Assembly (NCBI RefSeq): GCF_000685035.1
Contig: NZ_BAYB01000002.1
Location: 124,001-188,000, forward strand
Direction: 5' to 3'
DNA length: 64,000 bases
Source: Paraburkholderia ferrariae NBRC 106233
GTDB lineage: Bacteria; Pseudomonadota; Gammaproteobacteria; Burkholderiales; Burkholderiaceae
Position 1 is the stretch's first letter. Every line of letters starts with the position of its first letter. This document shows positions 53,534 through 62,289 of the stretch, one piece after another. The notes under the pieces are model-generated. The model made no database searches, was not told where the DNA came from, and worked only from the letters and a program-made list of their open reading frames with translations. The translations under genes were made by a program, and so were the position numbers.

Positions 53534-53791
53534 TTGCTAGTTGCTTTCCTTTTTGCGAGCTCGGCTGTATGGGCGCAAAGCAACGCGGCTGAGCCCGCAA
53601 CCAGTGAGCAGGCACCGGCTGTTGCAACGGCTTCGGAGGCCGATGTCGCAGCAAATACGGCTGCTCCTGCTGCCGCGGGCGCGAAAACTTGTCTGCGCAA
53701 GTCAGGCTTTCATTGCCCTCTGAAGGATCAGAGCCTGGAACCTGGGGCCACTTGCATGTGTGGTGACAAACATGGTGTGGTTTCGCAGTAG
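53534..53791 (+). CDS. small exported Cys-containing protein, 85 aa
   Basis: Probable secreted or periplasmic protein. It begins at a TTG at 53534 behind GGGAGG, and the N-terminus (LLVAFLFASSAVWAQ) is a short signal peptide with cleavage after Ala14-Gln15. The mature part is Ala/Glu-rich, then has four Cys in TCLRKSGFHC and TCMCGDKHG. The C-terminal P-G-x-x-C-x-C-x-x-x-x-G pattern recurs in small proteobacterial exported proteins of unknown role. The TTG start is uncertain because no ATG is available in frame. Confidence 0.5.
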   Translation: MLVAFLFASSAVWAQSNAAEPATSEQAPAVATASEADVAANTAAPAAAGAKTCLRKSGFHCPLKDQSLEPGATCMCGDKHGVVSQ

Positions 53792-54083
53792 CTAAGAGTG
53801 GGTACGGGGTGAGGCAGTGGCCGGCCACTTGCCGCCGCTCGCCCGTGTACAAATCAGTCACTCGAACGGCTGGTGCAACTCCGAAAACCATCGATGGCCG
53901 ACGCGGGCGTCCCGGAGTTTACGGCGGCTGGATCAACATGATCAGCCTTGCCAGGGAGGATGAAAAGAGGGCACTGAGATAGCGACGACAGGCACGACCG
54001 CTTTTCACCCCTGGACGCCGCTCGCAGCCAGACTCTCGAACAGCGGGGTTAGGCAGATTGTCGGCACCGGCCGCAACTGCGCG

Positions 54084-54332
54084 CTAATCCCTTTCCCAGC
54101 GCCATCGGGTTGGTTCGCCTTTCATCCAGCAGACAATTGTAAAGCCCGTGACTAGCACTGCGAGGATAGAGCCGAACGCCACCGGATGCACGGCCGGATG
54201 AAAGAATGCCGCGTCGGTCCATACCAATCCGACGAGCACGACCAGTGCGACCCAACCCTGCCAGCGCACTGGCCATCCCCAACCCCATCCGCGTCGTTTC
54301 GAGGGGAACCAGTATCCTTGAGTGAGTGGCAT
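54084..54332 (-). CDS. small membrane protein, 82 aa
   Basis: Probable small inner-membrane protein with an aromatic N-terminus (GYWFPSKRRGWGWGWPVRWQG) and two hydrophobic helices at about 27-43 (ALVVLVGLVWTDAAF) and 50-67 (FGSILAVLVTGFTIVC). The ATG at 54332 has AAGGA at good spacing. No family is recognised. It is divergent from the lower-GC gene at 54766 but a long non-coding spacer separates them. Confidence 0.6.
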   Translation of the reverse strand: MPLTQGYWFPSKRRGWGWGWPVRWQGWVALVVLVGLVWTDAAFFHPAVHPVAFGSILAVLVTGFTIVCWMKGEPTRWRWERD

Positions 54333-54765
54333 CGTCCTTCCCTCACGCGAGTCAGTTCCTTCTATTTTCGCACGTGCGAGGGCGGCCGAGCGAGAGGTTG
54401 ATGCACAGAGTGAAGTGCCGCTTCGAAGAGCGGTCGGTTTCGAGGACACGCTCCTGCGCGAGCCAATGATCGCAGGTTCTCGTAAGCTGTCGCTGGGCTT
54501 TCCAGATGGCGACCGTCCGTTTGGGGTCGTGTGCTATGCCATCTGCACGATGACACAGCCGACGGGACCGTCTCGCGCGGTCGTGGGACGCTGGTCGGCC
54601 ACTTGCGGTCATTGTCCGACACTTCCATGCCGCTGCTCCAGCGTCGGCTCCAGCCAGGCAACGGACATTTGCGCGGATCAGGTCAAATCGCCGTCCTCCT
54701 TGGTCCCTTTGGCTGTCAATCCACTTCTGCTATTGTGTCTGGCACGGTCGATGCGGAGAGCCCAT
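54333..54765. other. 433-bp degenerate spacer
   Basis: No convincing gene. The spacer carries segments of the GCGGTCG/CGGTCGT type and TTTCCAGATGGCGACCGTCCG (54498-54517 on the plus strand), which resembles, inverted, the CATTCTGGAAAGCCATTC stretch at 57994-58011. It looks like eroded repeat sequence. Confidence 0.35.
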
Positions 54766-55734
54766 ATGACTTATCGCTGGATTCCACTTTTTGGCCCCAT
54801 TACGGAAACAAGTCCAACAAGCATTTCATTTAAAGGAGAGACTGTCCCGTATCCCGATGCCCTGACCGGGGAGCAACGGAGTGATGGCGGCATCGCCGCA
54901 CAGGCGCTTTGCGACGCGCGGTTCAGCGGGGGAAAAATTCGAGGCGTTGTACGTTTCGCAACACTTCATCCCAAGATGGGTGCCGGGCTCACGCTTGCCG
55001 CGAACCCGGTAACAGGCGCGCATCTTACCGTTATGTTAGGTATGGGGCCGTTCTGCTCCTTGCGAGCCTGGAACCCTGGAGATCAGCAAAACATGCAGGG
55101 AGGCCTAACTCCCAGGTGGATTGACTATCAACTGGTTGGCAGCCAAAGCAACCTTCAAGCCGAGCGCGACTATCAACTTGAAGTGAGAATGCATGGGTCG
55201 AAAATTGAAGCAAGCGTAGATGGTATCTCTTTGATAAATTTCGATATCAGAGAAACAATAAACAGATTAAGAGCCGGGGCATGGTTTTTGGGGCAAGGCG
55301 ATATAACGATCAGTAATTTTGAAGTATTGTCTGAAATAAGGAATGCTTTCGTTATTATGGAGTTCAGCGAGACATTCAACGATCTCTATACTCACGTCAT
55401 CAAGCCTGTCTGCAAGAATGCAGAGGTCAACACTGTGCGTGCCGACGAGCGACATGGCCCCGGACAAATTCTGTCGGACATAGAGCAACAGATTGCCGAA
55501 TCGAGCGTTATCATCGCTGATGTCACTCCTGTAAATGCAAACGTCTTCTATGAAGTTGGTTACGCACATGCCCTGCGGAAGCCGACCATCTTACTGGCAC
55601 AGCGGGGAACTCGGCTGCCATTTGATATTTCCGGATTTAGAACGATTTTCTATAACAACACAATTGAGGGAAAATCAAAAGTGGAAGATCTGCTTCAAAA
55701 GCATCTCGCTGAAATTTTTGTTCAATCAACATAA
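54766..55734 (+). CDS. two-domain protein: LamG-like sandwich + nucleoside-deoxyribosyltransferase-like (DRHyd) domain
   Basis: Protein of 322 residues with lower GC than its neighbours from about 55170 on. Residues about 1-190 look like a concanavalin/LamG-type beta-sandwich (DYQLEVRMHGSKIEASVDGI and AGAWFLGQGDITISNFEV are its late strands). Residues about 194-318 match nucleoside 2-deoxyribosyltransferase-like domains: IMEFSETFNDLY, RADERHGPGQILSDIEQQI, IIADVTPVNANVFYEVGYAHAL (Asp252, Asn259, likely nucleophile Glu263) and LPFDISGFRTIFY. Such domains occur in TIR-like NAD/nucleotide-consuming defence effectors and as standalone sensors (known). The start at 54766 has GCGGAGAG upstream. No partner gene is adjacent. 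A role in phage defence or nucleotide sensing is inference. Confidence 0.75.
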   Translation: MTYRWIPLFGPITETSPTSISFKGETVPYPDALTGEQRSDGGIAAQALCDARFSGGKIRGVVRFATLHPKMGAGLTLAANPVTGAHLTVMLGMGPFCSLRAWNPGDQQNMQGGLTPRWIDYQLVGSQSNLQAERDYQLEVRMHGSKIEASVDGISLINFDIRETINRLRAGAWFLGQGDITISNFEVLSEIRNAFVIMEFSETFNDLYTHVIKPVCKNAEVNTVRADERHGPGQILSDIEQQIAESSVIIADVTPVNANVFYEVGYAHALRKPTILLAQRGTRLPFDISGFRTIFYNNTIEGKSKVEDLLQKHLAEIFVQST

Positions 55735-56062
55735 GCTTTGAGTACTGACCGTGCAGGCATGATGTCGTTTTGCCCGTCGACTTGGCTGCCTGGGCAATGC
55801 ATTGGTCAAGTGAGCGACGACCGCGTGAGTGGCCCAATCCTCCAACGATGGCCGCTGGTGCCTCGAAGCGGTCGTTTGGCTATATAAACCCCAATGGCGC
55901 ACATGGATCGACTGCCGCCGACCGCATCCGCCACGAGCCGACAATACCAGCCCGTTCATGGACAACAACTTCCCCGAGACCATGCGCGCCTCCGTAATGA
56001 CTCCAGTCCCTCTCTTTCGACTCTCGTATGCTCTGAAACCTCGAACCGGCCCGGACCTTCCC
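55735..56062. other. 328-bp spacer
   Basis: No convincing gene on either strand. It has AGCGGTCGTTTGGCTATATAAAC-like sequence at about 55868-55888, similar in flavour to the spacers at 54333 and 57736. Confidence 0.4.
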
Positions 56063-57310
56063 CTACATACGCCCCAGGCGCTCCAATAGCAACACGCGCT
56101 CACGCTCGTTGCCGGTCCAGGCTATGGCCTGGCTCAGGGCTTCACGCGCTTCCTCGACGCGGCCCAGGCGCTGCAGCAGGTCGGCTCGCACGCTGGCCCA
56201 CCACGGATAGCCGGTCAGCGGCAGCGCCTCCACCAGCGGGAGAGCCTGCGCCGGGCCGATGGCGTGGCTCAGCGCAACGGCGCGGTTGAGCGCAACGACT
56301 GGGCTCGGTTGCAACGCGAGCAGCGCGTCGTAGAGCCGCAGCAATTGCGGCCAGTCGGTCTCTTCAGCGTCGCTGGCACGGGCATGCACCGCCGCCAGTT
56401 CGGCCTGCAGGGCGAGGGTGCCCGGCCCCTCCGGTCGAAACGCAGTCAGGCTGCGGCAGCGAGCCAATGCCTCCAGGCCACGTCGCACCAGCAGGTGGTC
56501 CCAGCGACGCCGGTCCTGTTCCAGCAACAGCACTGGACGGCCCAGCGCATCCGTGCGCGCCGGCAAGCGTGAGGCTTGCAACTCCATCAACGCCAGCAGG
56601 GCCTGCGCGTCTGCCTCGGTCGGAAGCAACGCGGCGAGGTGTCGCGCCAGTCGCAGCGCCTCGAGACACAGGGTCGGCCGCGTCCACTCGGCGCCGCTGC
56701 TGGCGACATAGCCTTCGTTGAACATCAGGTACAGCACCGTGCAGACGCCCTCCAGACGCGCGGCGCGCCCGGATGCCGGCGGCAGTTCGAAGCGTTCTCC
56801 AGCCAGTTGCGCCTTGGCGCGCGTGATGCGCTGAGCGATGGTGGCCTCTTTGGCGAACAGGGCGCGCGCGATTTCGGCCACCGTCAGTCCGGCCACCAGG
56901 CGCAAGGTCAGCGTCCATTGCGCCTCGCGCGACAGCTTGGGATGGCAGGCGATGAACATCAGCCTCAATGCGTCGTCGCCCACCTCGTCGGCCTCGTCGG
57001 ACAGCAACAAGTCCAAGGGGTCCGGCGCAAGGTGGGCCTCCAGCGCATCGGTGTCGTCCCCCAGCGCTTGCTGTTCCCGCGACGCCATCTGCACATGGCG
57101 CATTCGATCCAGCAGGCGGTGCTTCGCTGCGGTCATCAGCCAGGCGCCGGGGCGTGCGGGCCAGCCCTCGGCCGGCCAGCGTTGCAGCGCGGCCACCAGC
57201 GCGTCTTGCACGCAGTCTTCGGCCAAGGCCAGATCAGCACCTGCACGCAGCAACGCCCCGGTAAGGCGCCTGGCTTCCAGGCGCCAGACGGCCTCGATGG
57301 ACGGCGTCAT
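56063..57310 (-). CDS. ECF sigma factor of the YciI-associated (DUF6596) type
   Basis: Extracytoplasmic-function sigma-70 factor of 415 residues, much longer than ordinary ECF factors because of a C-terminal DUF6596/TPR-like extension (about 190-400) that replaces an anti-sigma factor. Region 2 lies at about 12-80 (ALAEDCVQDALVAALQRWP, TAAKHRLLDRMRH) and region 4 at about 125-175 (SREAQWTLTLRLVAGLTVAEIARALF). This is the ECF41/ECF42-like architecture. Its start overlaps the YciI gene by four bases (ATGA). Confidence 0.92.
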   Translation of the reverse strand: MTPSIEAVWRLEARRLTGALLRAGADLALAEDCVQDALVAALQRWPAEGWPARPGAWLMTAAKHRLLDRMRHVQMASREQQALGDDTDALEAHLAPDPLDLLLSDEADEVGDDALRLMFIACHPKLSREAQWTLTLRLVAGLTVAEIARALFAKEATIAQRITRAKAQLAGERFELPPASGRAARLEGVCTVLYLMFNEGYVASSGAEWTRPTLCLEALRLARHLAALLPTEADAQALLALMELQASRLPARTDALGRPVLLLEQDRRRWDHLLVRRGLEALARCRSLTAFRPEGPGTLALQAELAAVHARASDAEETDWPQLLRLYDALLALQPSPVVALNRAVALSHAIGPAQALPLVEALPLTGYPWWASVRADLLQRLGRVEEAREALSQAIAWTGNERERVLLLERLGRM

Positions 57311-57735
57311 CTGCCCTGCTTGATGGCCGTTAGCTGTTCGCGGATGATGCGCTCCGCATCGTCAGGCGGCAGATCGACGCCGCCCATCAGCGGGCGCACC
57401 TCGATGCAACAGGGCTGGCCGGGGAACGGCGCCGGAAAGCGCTGCGCCCAGGCCAGCGCTTCGTCGTGGGATCGCACCTCGATCAGCGTGTAGCCGGCGA
57501 TCAGCTCCTTGGTCTCGGCGAAGGGACCGTCCATGATGTTCGCCTGACCGGCGGCGTCGTACTGCACGCGAAATCCCTGACTGCTGGGCTGCAGACCGGC
57601 GCCGTCGAGCAGCACGCCGGCCTTGGCCATCTCGTCGTGGAAGGCCATCATGCGCGGCACGAGCGTAGGGTCATCGGGGAAGTCGCCGGCCTCGCTCATG
57701 GCGGTGGCGCGAACCTGGATCATGTAACGGGGCAT
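57307..57735 (-). CDS. YciI-like (DGPF) protein, partner of the ECF factor
   Basis: YciI-family protein of 142 residues, ferredoxin-like fold. It has MIQVRATAMSEAG at the start and the DGPFAETKE motif (about 69-77) that names the family, with the second-half SHDEALAWAQRFP. Members are linked to ECF42-type sigma factors across many genomes. The overlap of four bases with the sigma factor gene makes translational coupling likely. Its role is unclear. Confidence 0.93.
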   Translation of the reverse strand: MPRYMIQVRATAMSEAGDFPDDPTLVPRMMAFHDEMAKAGVLLDGAGLQPSSQGFRVQYDAAGQANIMDGPFAETKELIAGYTLIEVRSHDEALAWAQRFPAPFPGQPCCIEVRPLMGGVDLPPDDAERIIREQLTAIKQGR

Positions 57736-58240
57736 GGCAGTCTCCTAAAGGGGGTTACCTTACACGACGAACGAAGGCGGCTCATTTCGACAGGCTCCTC
57801 GGCCTTCGGGGTGGCAGAACTCCGATGGGCAGCTTTGCGGCGGCGAGATCAGGTCAGCGAATGCCTCTTCCCGGTTGCTTATGTGCTTCGCATGAAAGGC
57901 CGCACCCGGGACGATCGTCACGCTCTGTCGCCGGACGCTGGCCGATCATGAGCGGTCGTTGGAACAGCGCTCATAAATGGGCGACAATCGGACATTCTGG
58001 AAAGCCATTCTTTCAACTGCGCTGATGTCCTGTCCACTGCGTGCTTGAAGCGCGGCCAGACTCACGCCGCTCTTGTCGCGCCGCTCTTGTCCACGGTAAC
58101 TATCCTGGGCTCGCCGTTCTGTTCACGTTCTCGAATTAACGGCGAGCTACTTGACCGTGCTAACGCGACAAAGCCTTCCAGACCCTTCCAGACTTTCAAG
58201 GACGTAGGGCCTGAGACGCATCGAACCCGTTCGCCACATC
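57736..58240. other. 505-bp spacer
   Basis: No convincing gene. It contains the GAGCGGTCGTT/GGGCGACAATCGGACATTCTGGAAAGCC stretch (57951-58007), apparently part of a degenerate repeat also seen at 54333-54765, and upstream of the phospholipase-D-like gene. Confidence 0.35.
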
Positions 58241-59665
58241 ATGACCACAACGAGAAGCCTGGCGCTCATTCTGGCATGCGTGTTTGCCTCTTCTCAGCAC
58301 GGCCACGCGCAATGTGTCGACCTGGTCGCCAGTCTTGACGACGGTCAGTTGATGCAGTCGCGGATTGCACTGGTCGACCGCGCCACGCCTGCCGAGCAGA
58401 TCCGCATCCTCGCCTACATCTTCGAAATCGATCAGACCGGCGGCCTGCTGTTGCGTCATCTGGTCGAGGCTGCGCGCCGAGGCGTGCCGGTCAGGCTGCT
58501 GATCGACGGCATCGGCCCCGAGCCGCACTACCCGTTCGAGGACGAGCTCATCGTCGCCCTGCACGAGGTGGCTCCCGGCATCGAACTCCGAATCTTCCAT
58601 CCACGATCCGATCTCGTCGAGATTTCGCATCGCATGCACGACAAGCTGTTCCTGGTCGGCGACACGGCCGTGATTGGCAGTACCTCGATCTGGGATGCGA
58701 GCTTTCGCAACTGGCTCAGCGAGCGCGATCTGATGGTGTCGGGCGACGCCGGCGAGGAGGCTTCCTCCCTGCACGCCATGTACCAGCATTTCGCCTTGTT
58801 CTGGAATAGCCCGGAAGTGGTTCGCCCCGAGCCGGAAAAATTCCTCAAAGTCGCAAGTCCTTATCGCGACTCGCAGGGTTATGCGACGCTGGACCCGGCG
58901 CGCATCCATTATTGGCGCGAATGGCTGCTGGCTCCGCTCGATGCCGAAGCCCACGCGACAGACCCGGCCGCCGCCGATACGCCACCTGCCTCCGATCCGC
59001 TCGATGATCCCGCCGCTGCGCCCGCTCCCGGGGCGTCTTTTGATCCCGCCTGGATGCCGATTGCCTGCGAGCGCCTGCACTATGTCCACGACTGGCCCGA
59101 CAAGCGCTCGCCGGGCACCTTGCAGGACATGCTGCAAGCGTTCGATACGGCGCAGCACGAGATCGTGATCATCAACCCCTACCTGATCCTGGTGCCGGAA
59201 CTGCGCGAGGCGCTTGAGCGCAAGCAGCGCGAAGGTGTCCACGTGATCCTGGTGAGCGCCTCGCTGGCGAGCATCACGCAGGAATTCCCCGCAGTCGGGC
59301 GCGCCTATGCCGACGATCTGCCCGGCCTGGTGAATGCCGGGATCGAGGTGCGCGAATATTCCGACCGGGACAACCGCATGATGCACGCCAAGCTGGTCCT
59401 CATCGACGGCCATCGATATTATCTCGGCAGTTTCAATTTCGATTCGCTGTCGGCCCGCTTGAATACCGAAAACGGCCTGTGGATAGATATCCCCAAGGAC
59501 GGGCTCGACCCCTTGCAAGACAGCGTGGCGTACTTCCTGCGCAACTCGAGTTCGGTGAGCGACGCCAATGGCCGCCTTCTGGCGGATCCCGATGCGCGCT
59601 GCCGGGCCGCCGGCTGCGGCGGTGCCTGGCGGTGGGTGACGATGCTGATCAGGCGTTTCCTCTGA
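58241..59665 (+). CDS. exported phospholipase D-like protein
   Basis: Phospholipase D superfamily protein of 474 residues with a signal peptide (MTTTRSLALILACVFASSQHGHAQ). Two HKD regions: residues about 132-150 have MHDKLFLVGDTAVIGS, where the Asp expected four residues after the Lys is shifted by one, and residues about 379-395 have MHAKLVLIDGHRYYLGS, a canonical HxKxxxxD. The spacing resembles cardiolipin synthase-like proteins, but the leader suggests periplasmic or secreted action. Between them is a Pro/Ala-rich linker at about 245-265 (DPAAADTPPASDPLDDPAAA). The substrate is unknown. Confidence 0.87.
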   Translation: MTTTRSLALILACVFASSQHGHAQCVDLVASLDDGQLMQSRIALVDRATPAEQIRILAYIFEIDQTGGLLLRHLVEAARRGVPVRLLIDGIGPEPHYPFEDELIVALHEVAPGIELRIFHPRSDLVEISHRMHDKLFLVGDTAVIGSTSIWDASFRNWLSERDLMVSGDAGEEASSLHAMYQHFALFWNSPEVVRPEPEKFLKVASPYRDSQGYATLDPARIHYWREWLLAPLDAEAHATDPAAADTPPASDPLDDPAAAPAPGASFDPAWMPIACERLHYVHDWPDKRSPGTLQDMLQAFDTAQHEIVIINPYLILVPELREALERKQREGVHVILVSASLASITQEFPAVGRAYADDLPGLVNAGIEVREYSDRDNRMMHAKLVLIDGHRYYLGSFNFDSLSARLNTENGLWIDIPKDGLDPLQDSVAYFLRNSSSVSDANGRLLADPDARCRAAGCGGAWRWVTMLIRRFL

Positions 59666-59822
59666 GCGCGGCGTGCCTTGCCGCTCAGGCTACGTGGCCC
59701 GTTCGGGTTGCCGTGTGCACTGTGTCGCGCAGTAGTCGGCCATGAAGGGTCTTTCGACTGGATCTCCCAAATCGCCGGCAATCAGCGGCGGTTTCAGGAA
59801 GCAACTACACGCAAGGATGCGG

Positions 59823-60017
59823 ATGAACAGAAGAAAGAGGTTGAAATTTTGGAATGCTGACGAAAGCGACGACAGTTTGCCGCGCGCCGTCATGGATGAA
59901 TTGGCAGGACGTAGCCGACTACGTGAAGGATTGGCCTCGCGCCCATTGAGTCGGGACGGCGTGATGCTGGCCACCGTCGAGCAGCGATTCGGCACCACGC
60001 CTGCGCAGCCATGTTGA
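59823..60017 (+). CDS. doubtful small basic protein, 64 aa
   Basis: Short frame with AAGG spaced six bases before the ATG. It begins with a basic patch (MNRRKRLKFWN) and then a DESDDSLPRAV stretch; no family is recognised. I list it with low confidence because it has a passable ribosome site and no competing gene. It may be non-coding. Confidence 0.25.
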   Translation: MNRRKRLKFWNADESDDSLPRAVMDELAGRSRLREGLASRPLSRDGVMLATVEQRFGTTPAQPC

Positions 60018-60082
60018 ATGGCGCTTTCGCCTTCGTCCCATCCCCCGGTCACATCGGCAAGCGACCATTAAGGGCGCGGGGA

Positions 60083-60373
60083 TCAGGCAAGCACCACTTC
60101 CGCAAGGAACGTTGCGAAGTAATCATCGTCCAGCCATCCAGAAACGTGCTTTGACGCTTCGATACGTTGGATTTCCCTCTGTCCTTTATCCGTGAGGGTG
60201 GCAATCTGGATGGTGGGGAGGTGCTTTGTACCAGGAGGCGGTTTCTGGTCTATGGTCTGGATCAAACCCTGCGAGCGAAGCAGCGTGAAGATTGCCGGCC
60301 GCTTGTGCCACGGTATTTGCCGATACAAAGCAAGGCGAAGAGCTTCGAGTACAGCGCCATTCTTGAATTCCAT
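60083..60373 (-). CDS. winged-helix-like small protein, 96 aa
   Basis: Unknown protein whose middle part (LRLALYRQIPWHKRPAIFTLLRSQGLIQTI, about 12-40; cited as WHKRPAIFTLLRSQG) followed by a beta-hairpin-like stretch and ATLTDKGQREIQRIE looks like a winged helix DNA-binding fold (T-D-K-G-x-x-E is frequent in such proteins). The ATG at 60373 has AAGGA at good spacing; an ATG at 60379 has it too close. It is divergent from the helicase gene and may be a DNA-binding regulator (inference). Confidence 0.6.
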   Translation of the reverse strand: MEFKNGAVLEALRLALYRQIPWHKRPAIFTLLRSQGLIQTIDQKPPPGTKHLPTIQIATLTDKGQREIQRIEASKHVSGWLDDDYFATFLAEVVLA

Positions 60374-60638
60374 GAGCATCCTTCTGGTGTTCGACCGAAA
60401 CATCCTGCTGGCTCTGGGCACCTACGCTAGCACATGAAAGGGTTCTGTACGATGACACATCGCGGAACCTTTCATGTTTAGTGATAATGACACGTTATCG
60501 GCACCTGTGGTCCCCGTTTTTTAAAAAAACACAGGGGAGAGGGGCGAAGAAAGTGGTGCGCCTTTTTGACCGTTGAACCGGCGAGGCGAAATTCGCGCGG
60601 CAACAGCTAGAATTGTGGTTTTAACCCGGAATATGCCA

Positions 60639-62084
60639 ATGTCTTTTGCCTCGCTTGGCCTGATCGATCCCTTGCTGCGTAACGTGCAGGAACTCAATTA
60701 CCCGGCGCCTACGCCGGTGCAGGCGAAGGCGATTCCTGCCGTGCTCAGTGGCAAGGACGTCATGGCTGCGGCACAAACCGGCACCGGAAAAACAGCCGGT
60801 TTTGCACTGCCGCTGTTGCAACGGCTGGTGCAACAAGGTCCGGCGGTATCCAGCAACCGCGCGCGCGTTCTGGTGCTGGTGCCTACTCGTGAACTCGCCG
60901 AGCAAGTGCTGCAAAGCTTTATCGCTTACGGCAAAGGACTCGACCTGCGATTTCTGGCGGCCTACGGCGGCGTGAGTATCAACCCGCAAATGATGAAGCT
61001 GCGCAAAGGCGTGGATGTGCTCGTTGCCACCCCGGGCCGCTTGCTGGATCTCAATCGCCAGAACGCCGTGCAGTTCGATCAGGTGCAAACGCTGGTGCTG
61101 GATGAAGCCGACCGCATGCTGGATCTGGGCTTTGCGCGCGAACTCAATGCCGTTTTTGCTGCGTTGCCCGCCGAGCGCCAGACGCTGCTGTTCTCCGCCA
61201 CGTTTACCGACGATATCCGCGCCATGGCGGCGGGTATTCTGCGCAACGCTGTCAATATCAGCGTCAGTCCGCCCAATGCCACGGCCAGCAAGATAAAGCA
61301 GTGGATAGTGCCGGTGGATAAAAGGAACAAGCCTGACCTGTTCATGCACCTCGTGGCTCAGAACAAGTGGACGCACGCGCTGGTGTTCGTCAAAACCCGC
61401 AGTGGTGTGGATTACCTGGCGGCCATGCTGGACGACGCGGGCTATGCGGTCGACACCATTCACGGCGACAAACCGCAACCCGCGCGCCTGCGTGCGCTGG
61501 AGCGCTTCAAGACGGGCGAAGTCCATATGCTGGTCGCCACCGATGTGGCTGCGCGCGGACTGGATATCGACGACCTGCCGCTGGTGATCAACGTTGATCT
61601 GCCGATCGTCGCGCAAGACTATGTGCACCGTATTGGCCGTACCGGCCGCGCGGGCGCGAGCGGCGTGGCGGTGTCCCTCGTGTGTGCCGACGAAGCGCCG
61701 CAACTGGCCGCGATTGAAGCGCTGATCAAGCAGACGCTGCGCCGTGAGGAAGAGCCGGGTTTCGAAGCAGACCACCGTGTGCCGGAAACCAGCGCGACGG
61801 GCCAGATCATCAAGAAACCCAAAAAACCGAAGAAGCCCAAAGTGCCGCAAGCGGCGCCGGGCGCCGTGCAGGTGCGCAGCAAAACGCCGCGCCCGCAAAG
61901 CGGCGAAAACAAAAGCAAGCCTGCCGCGCAGCGCGCTGTGGCTGCGGGTAATGCTACAAGCTTCACCAGCGGTAGTCCATTCAGCGTGCAAAAGCCACGC
62001 AGCAAACCTGCTGGCAAGCCCGCTTCGGGTTCACGCAAGCCGGCTGGCAAGCCCGCTGGTGGCCGCGGCAAACGCCAACCCTGA
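60639..62084 (+). CDS. rhlE: DEAD-box RNA helicase RhlE
   Basis: ATP-dependent RNA helicase of 481 residues. Q-motif FASLGLIDPLLRNVQELNYPAPTPVQ (about 3-28, cited by landmarks), Walker A AAQTGTGKTAGF, PTRELAEQ, DEADRMLD (Walker B), SATF, and HRIGRTGR are all present. The C-terminal tail is very basic, with KKPKKPKKPK and repeats of KPAGKPA. The ATG at 60639 gives the typical MSFASLGL start; the ATG six bases earlier is possible. RhlE acts in ribosome biogenesis and cold-related RNA remodelling. Confidence 0.95.
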   Translation: MSFASLGLIDPLLRNVQELNYPAPTPVQAKAIPAVLSGKDVMAAAQTGTGKTAGFALPLLQRLVQQGPAVSSNRARVLVLVPTRELAEQVLQSFIAYGKGLDLRFLAAYGGVSINPQMMKLRKGVDVLVATPGRLLDLNRQNAVQFDQVQTLVLDEADRMLDLGFARELNAVFAALPAERQTLLFSATFTDDIRAMAAGILRNAVNISVSPPNATASKIKQWIVPVDKRNKPDLFMHLVAQNKWTHALVFVKTRSGVDYLAAMLDDAGYAVDTIHGDKPQPARLRALERFKTGEVHMLVATDVAARGLDIDDLPLVINVDLPIVAQDYVHRIGRTGRAGASGVAVSLVCADEAPQLAAIEALIKQTLRREEEPGFEADHRVPETSATGQIIKKPKKPKKPKVPQAAPGAVQVRSKTPRPQSGENKSKPAAQRAVAAGNATSFTSGSPFSVQKPRSKPAGKPASGSRKPAGKPAGGRGKRQP

Positions 62085-62223
62085 TCGATGGTGACGAGAA
62101 ACGCCAGCCGCTGGAACGAGCCGGCGATTTGCGTGCCGCCGGCAGCTAGCGGTACGGCTTCGGCATCGGGTCGACCGATAATCGGTGAAGGCGTAAAGGT
62201 CGTTTTTCCCTCATTTCAGGCCA

Positions 62224-62262
62224 AATGGCGCTAATCGAGGGTTCAAAGTAAAATACGCCATT
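62224..62262. promoter_or_regulatory. AATGGCG-N25-CGCCATT inverted repeat before AraC gene
   Basis: AATGGCG (62224-62230) and its complement CGCCATT (62256-62262) are separated by 25 bp in the gap before the GlxA-type regulator at 62290. Spacing is large for a single operator but could hold a dimer of an AraC protein or be chance. Confidence 0.3.
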
Positions 62263-62289
62263 CCCGGATTTTCTGTTAGCGACTTCGTC

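Noticed and set aside
55726..56103. Minus-strand frame of 125 codons in the spacer before the ECF sigma gene, considered as a transposase remnant
   Set aside because: No transposase motif (DDE, zinc-ribbon or HTH) and no terminal inverted repeats were found.
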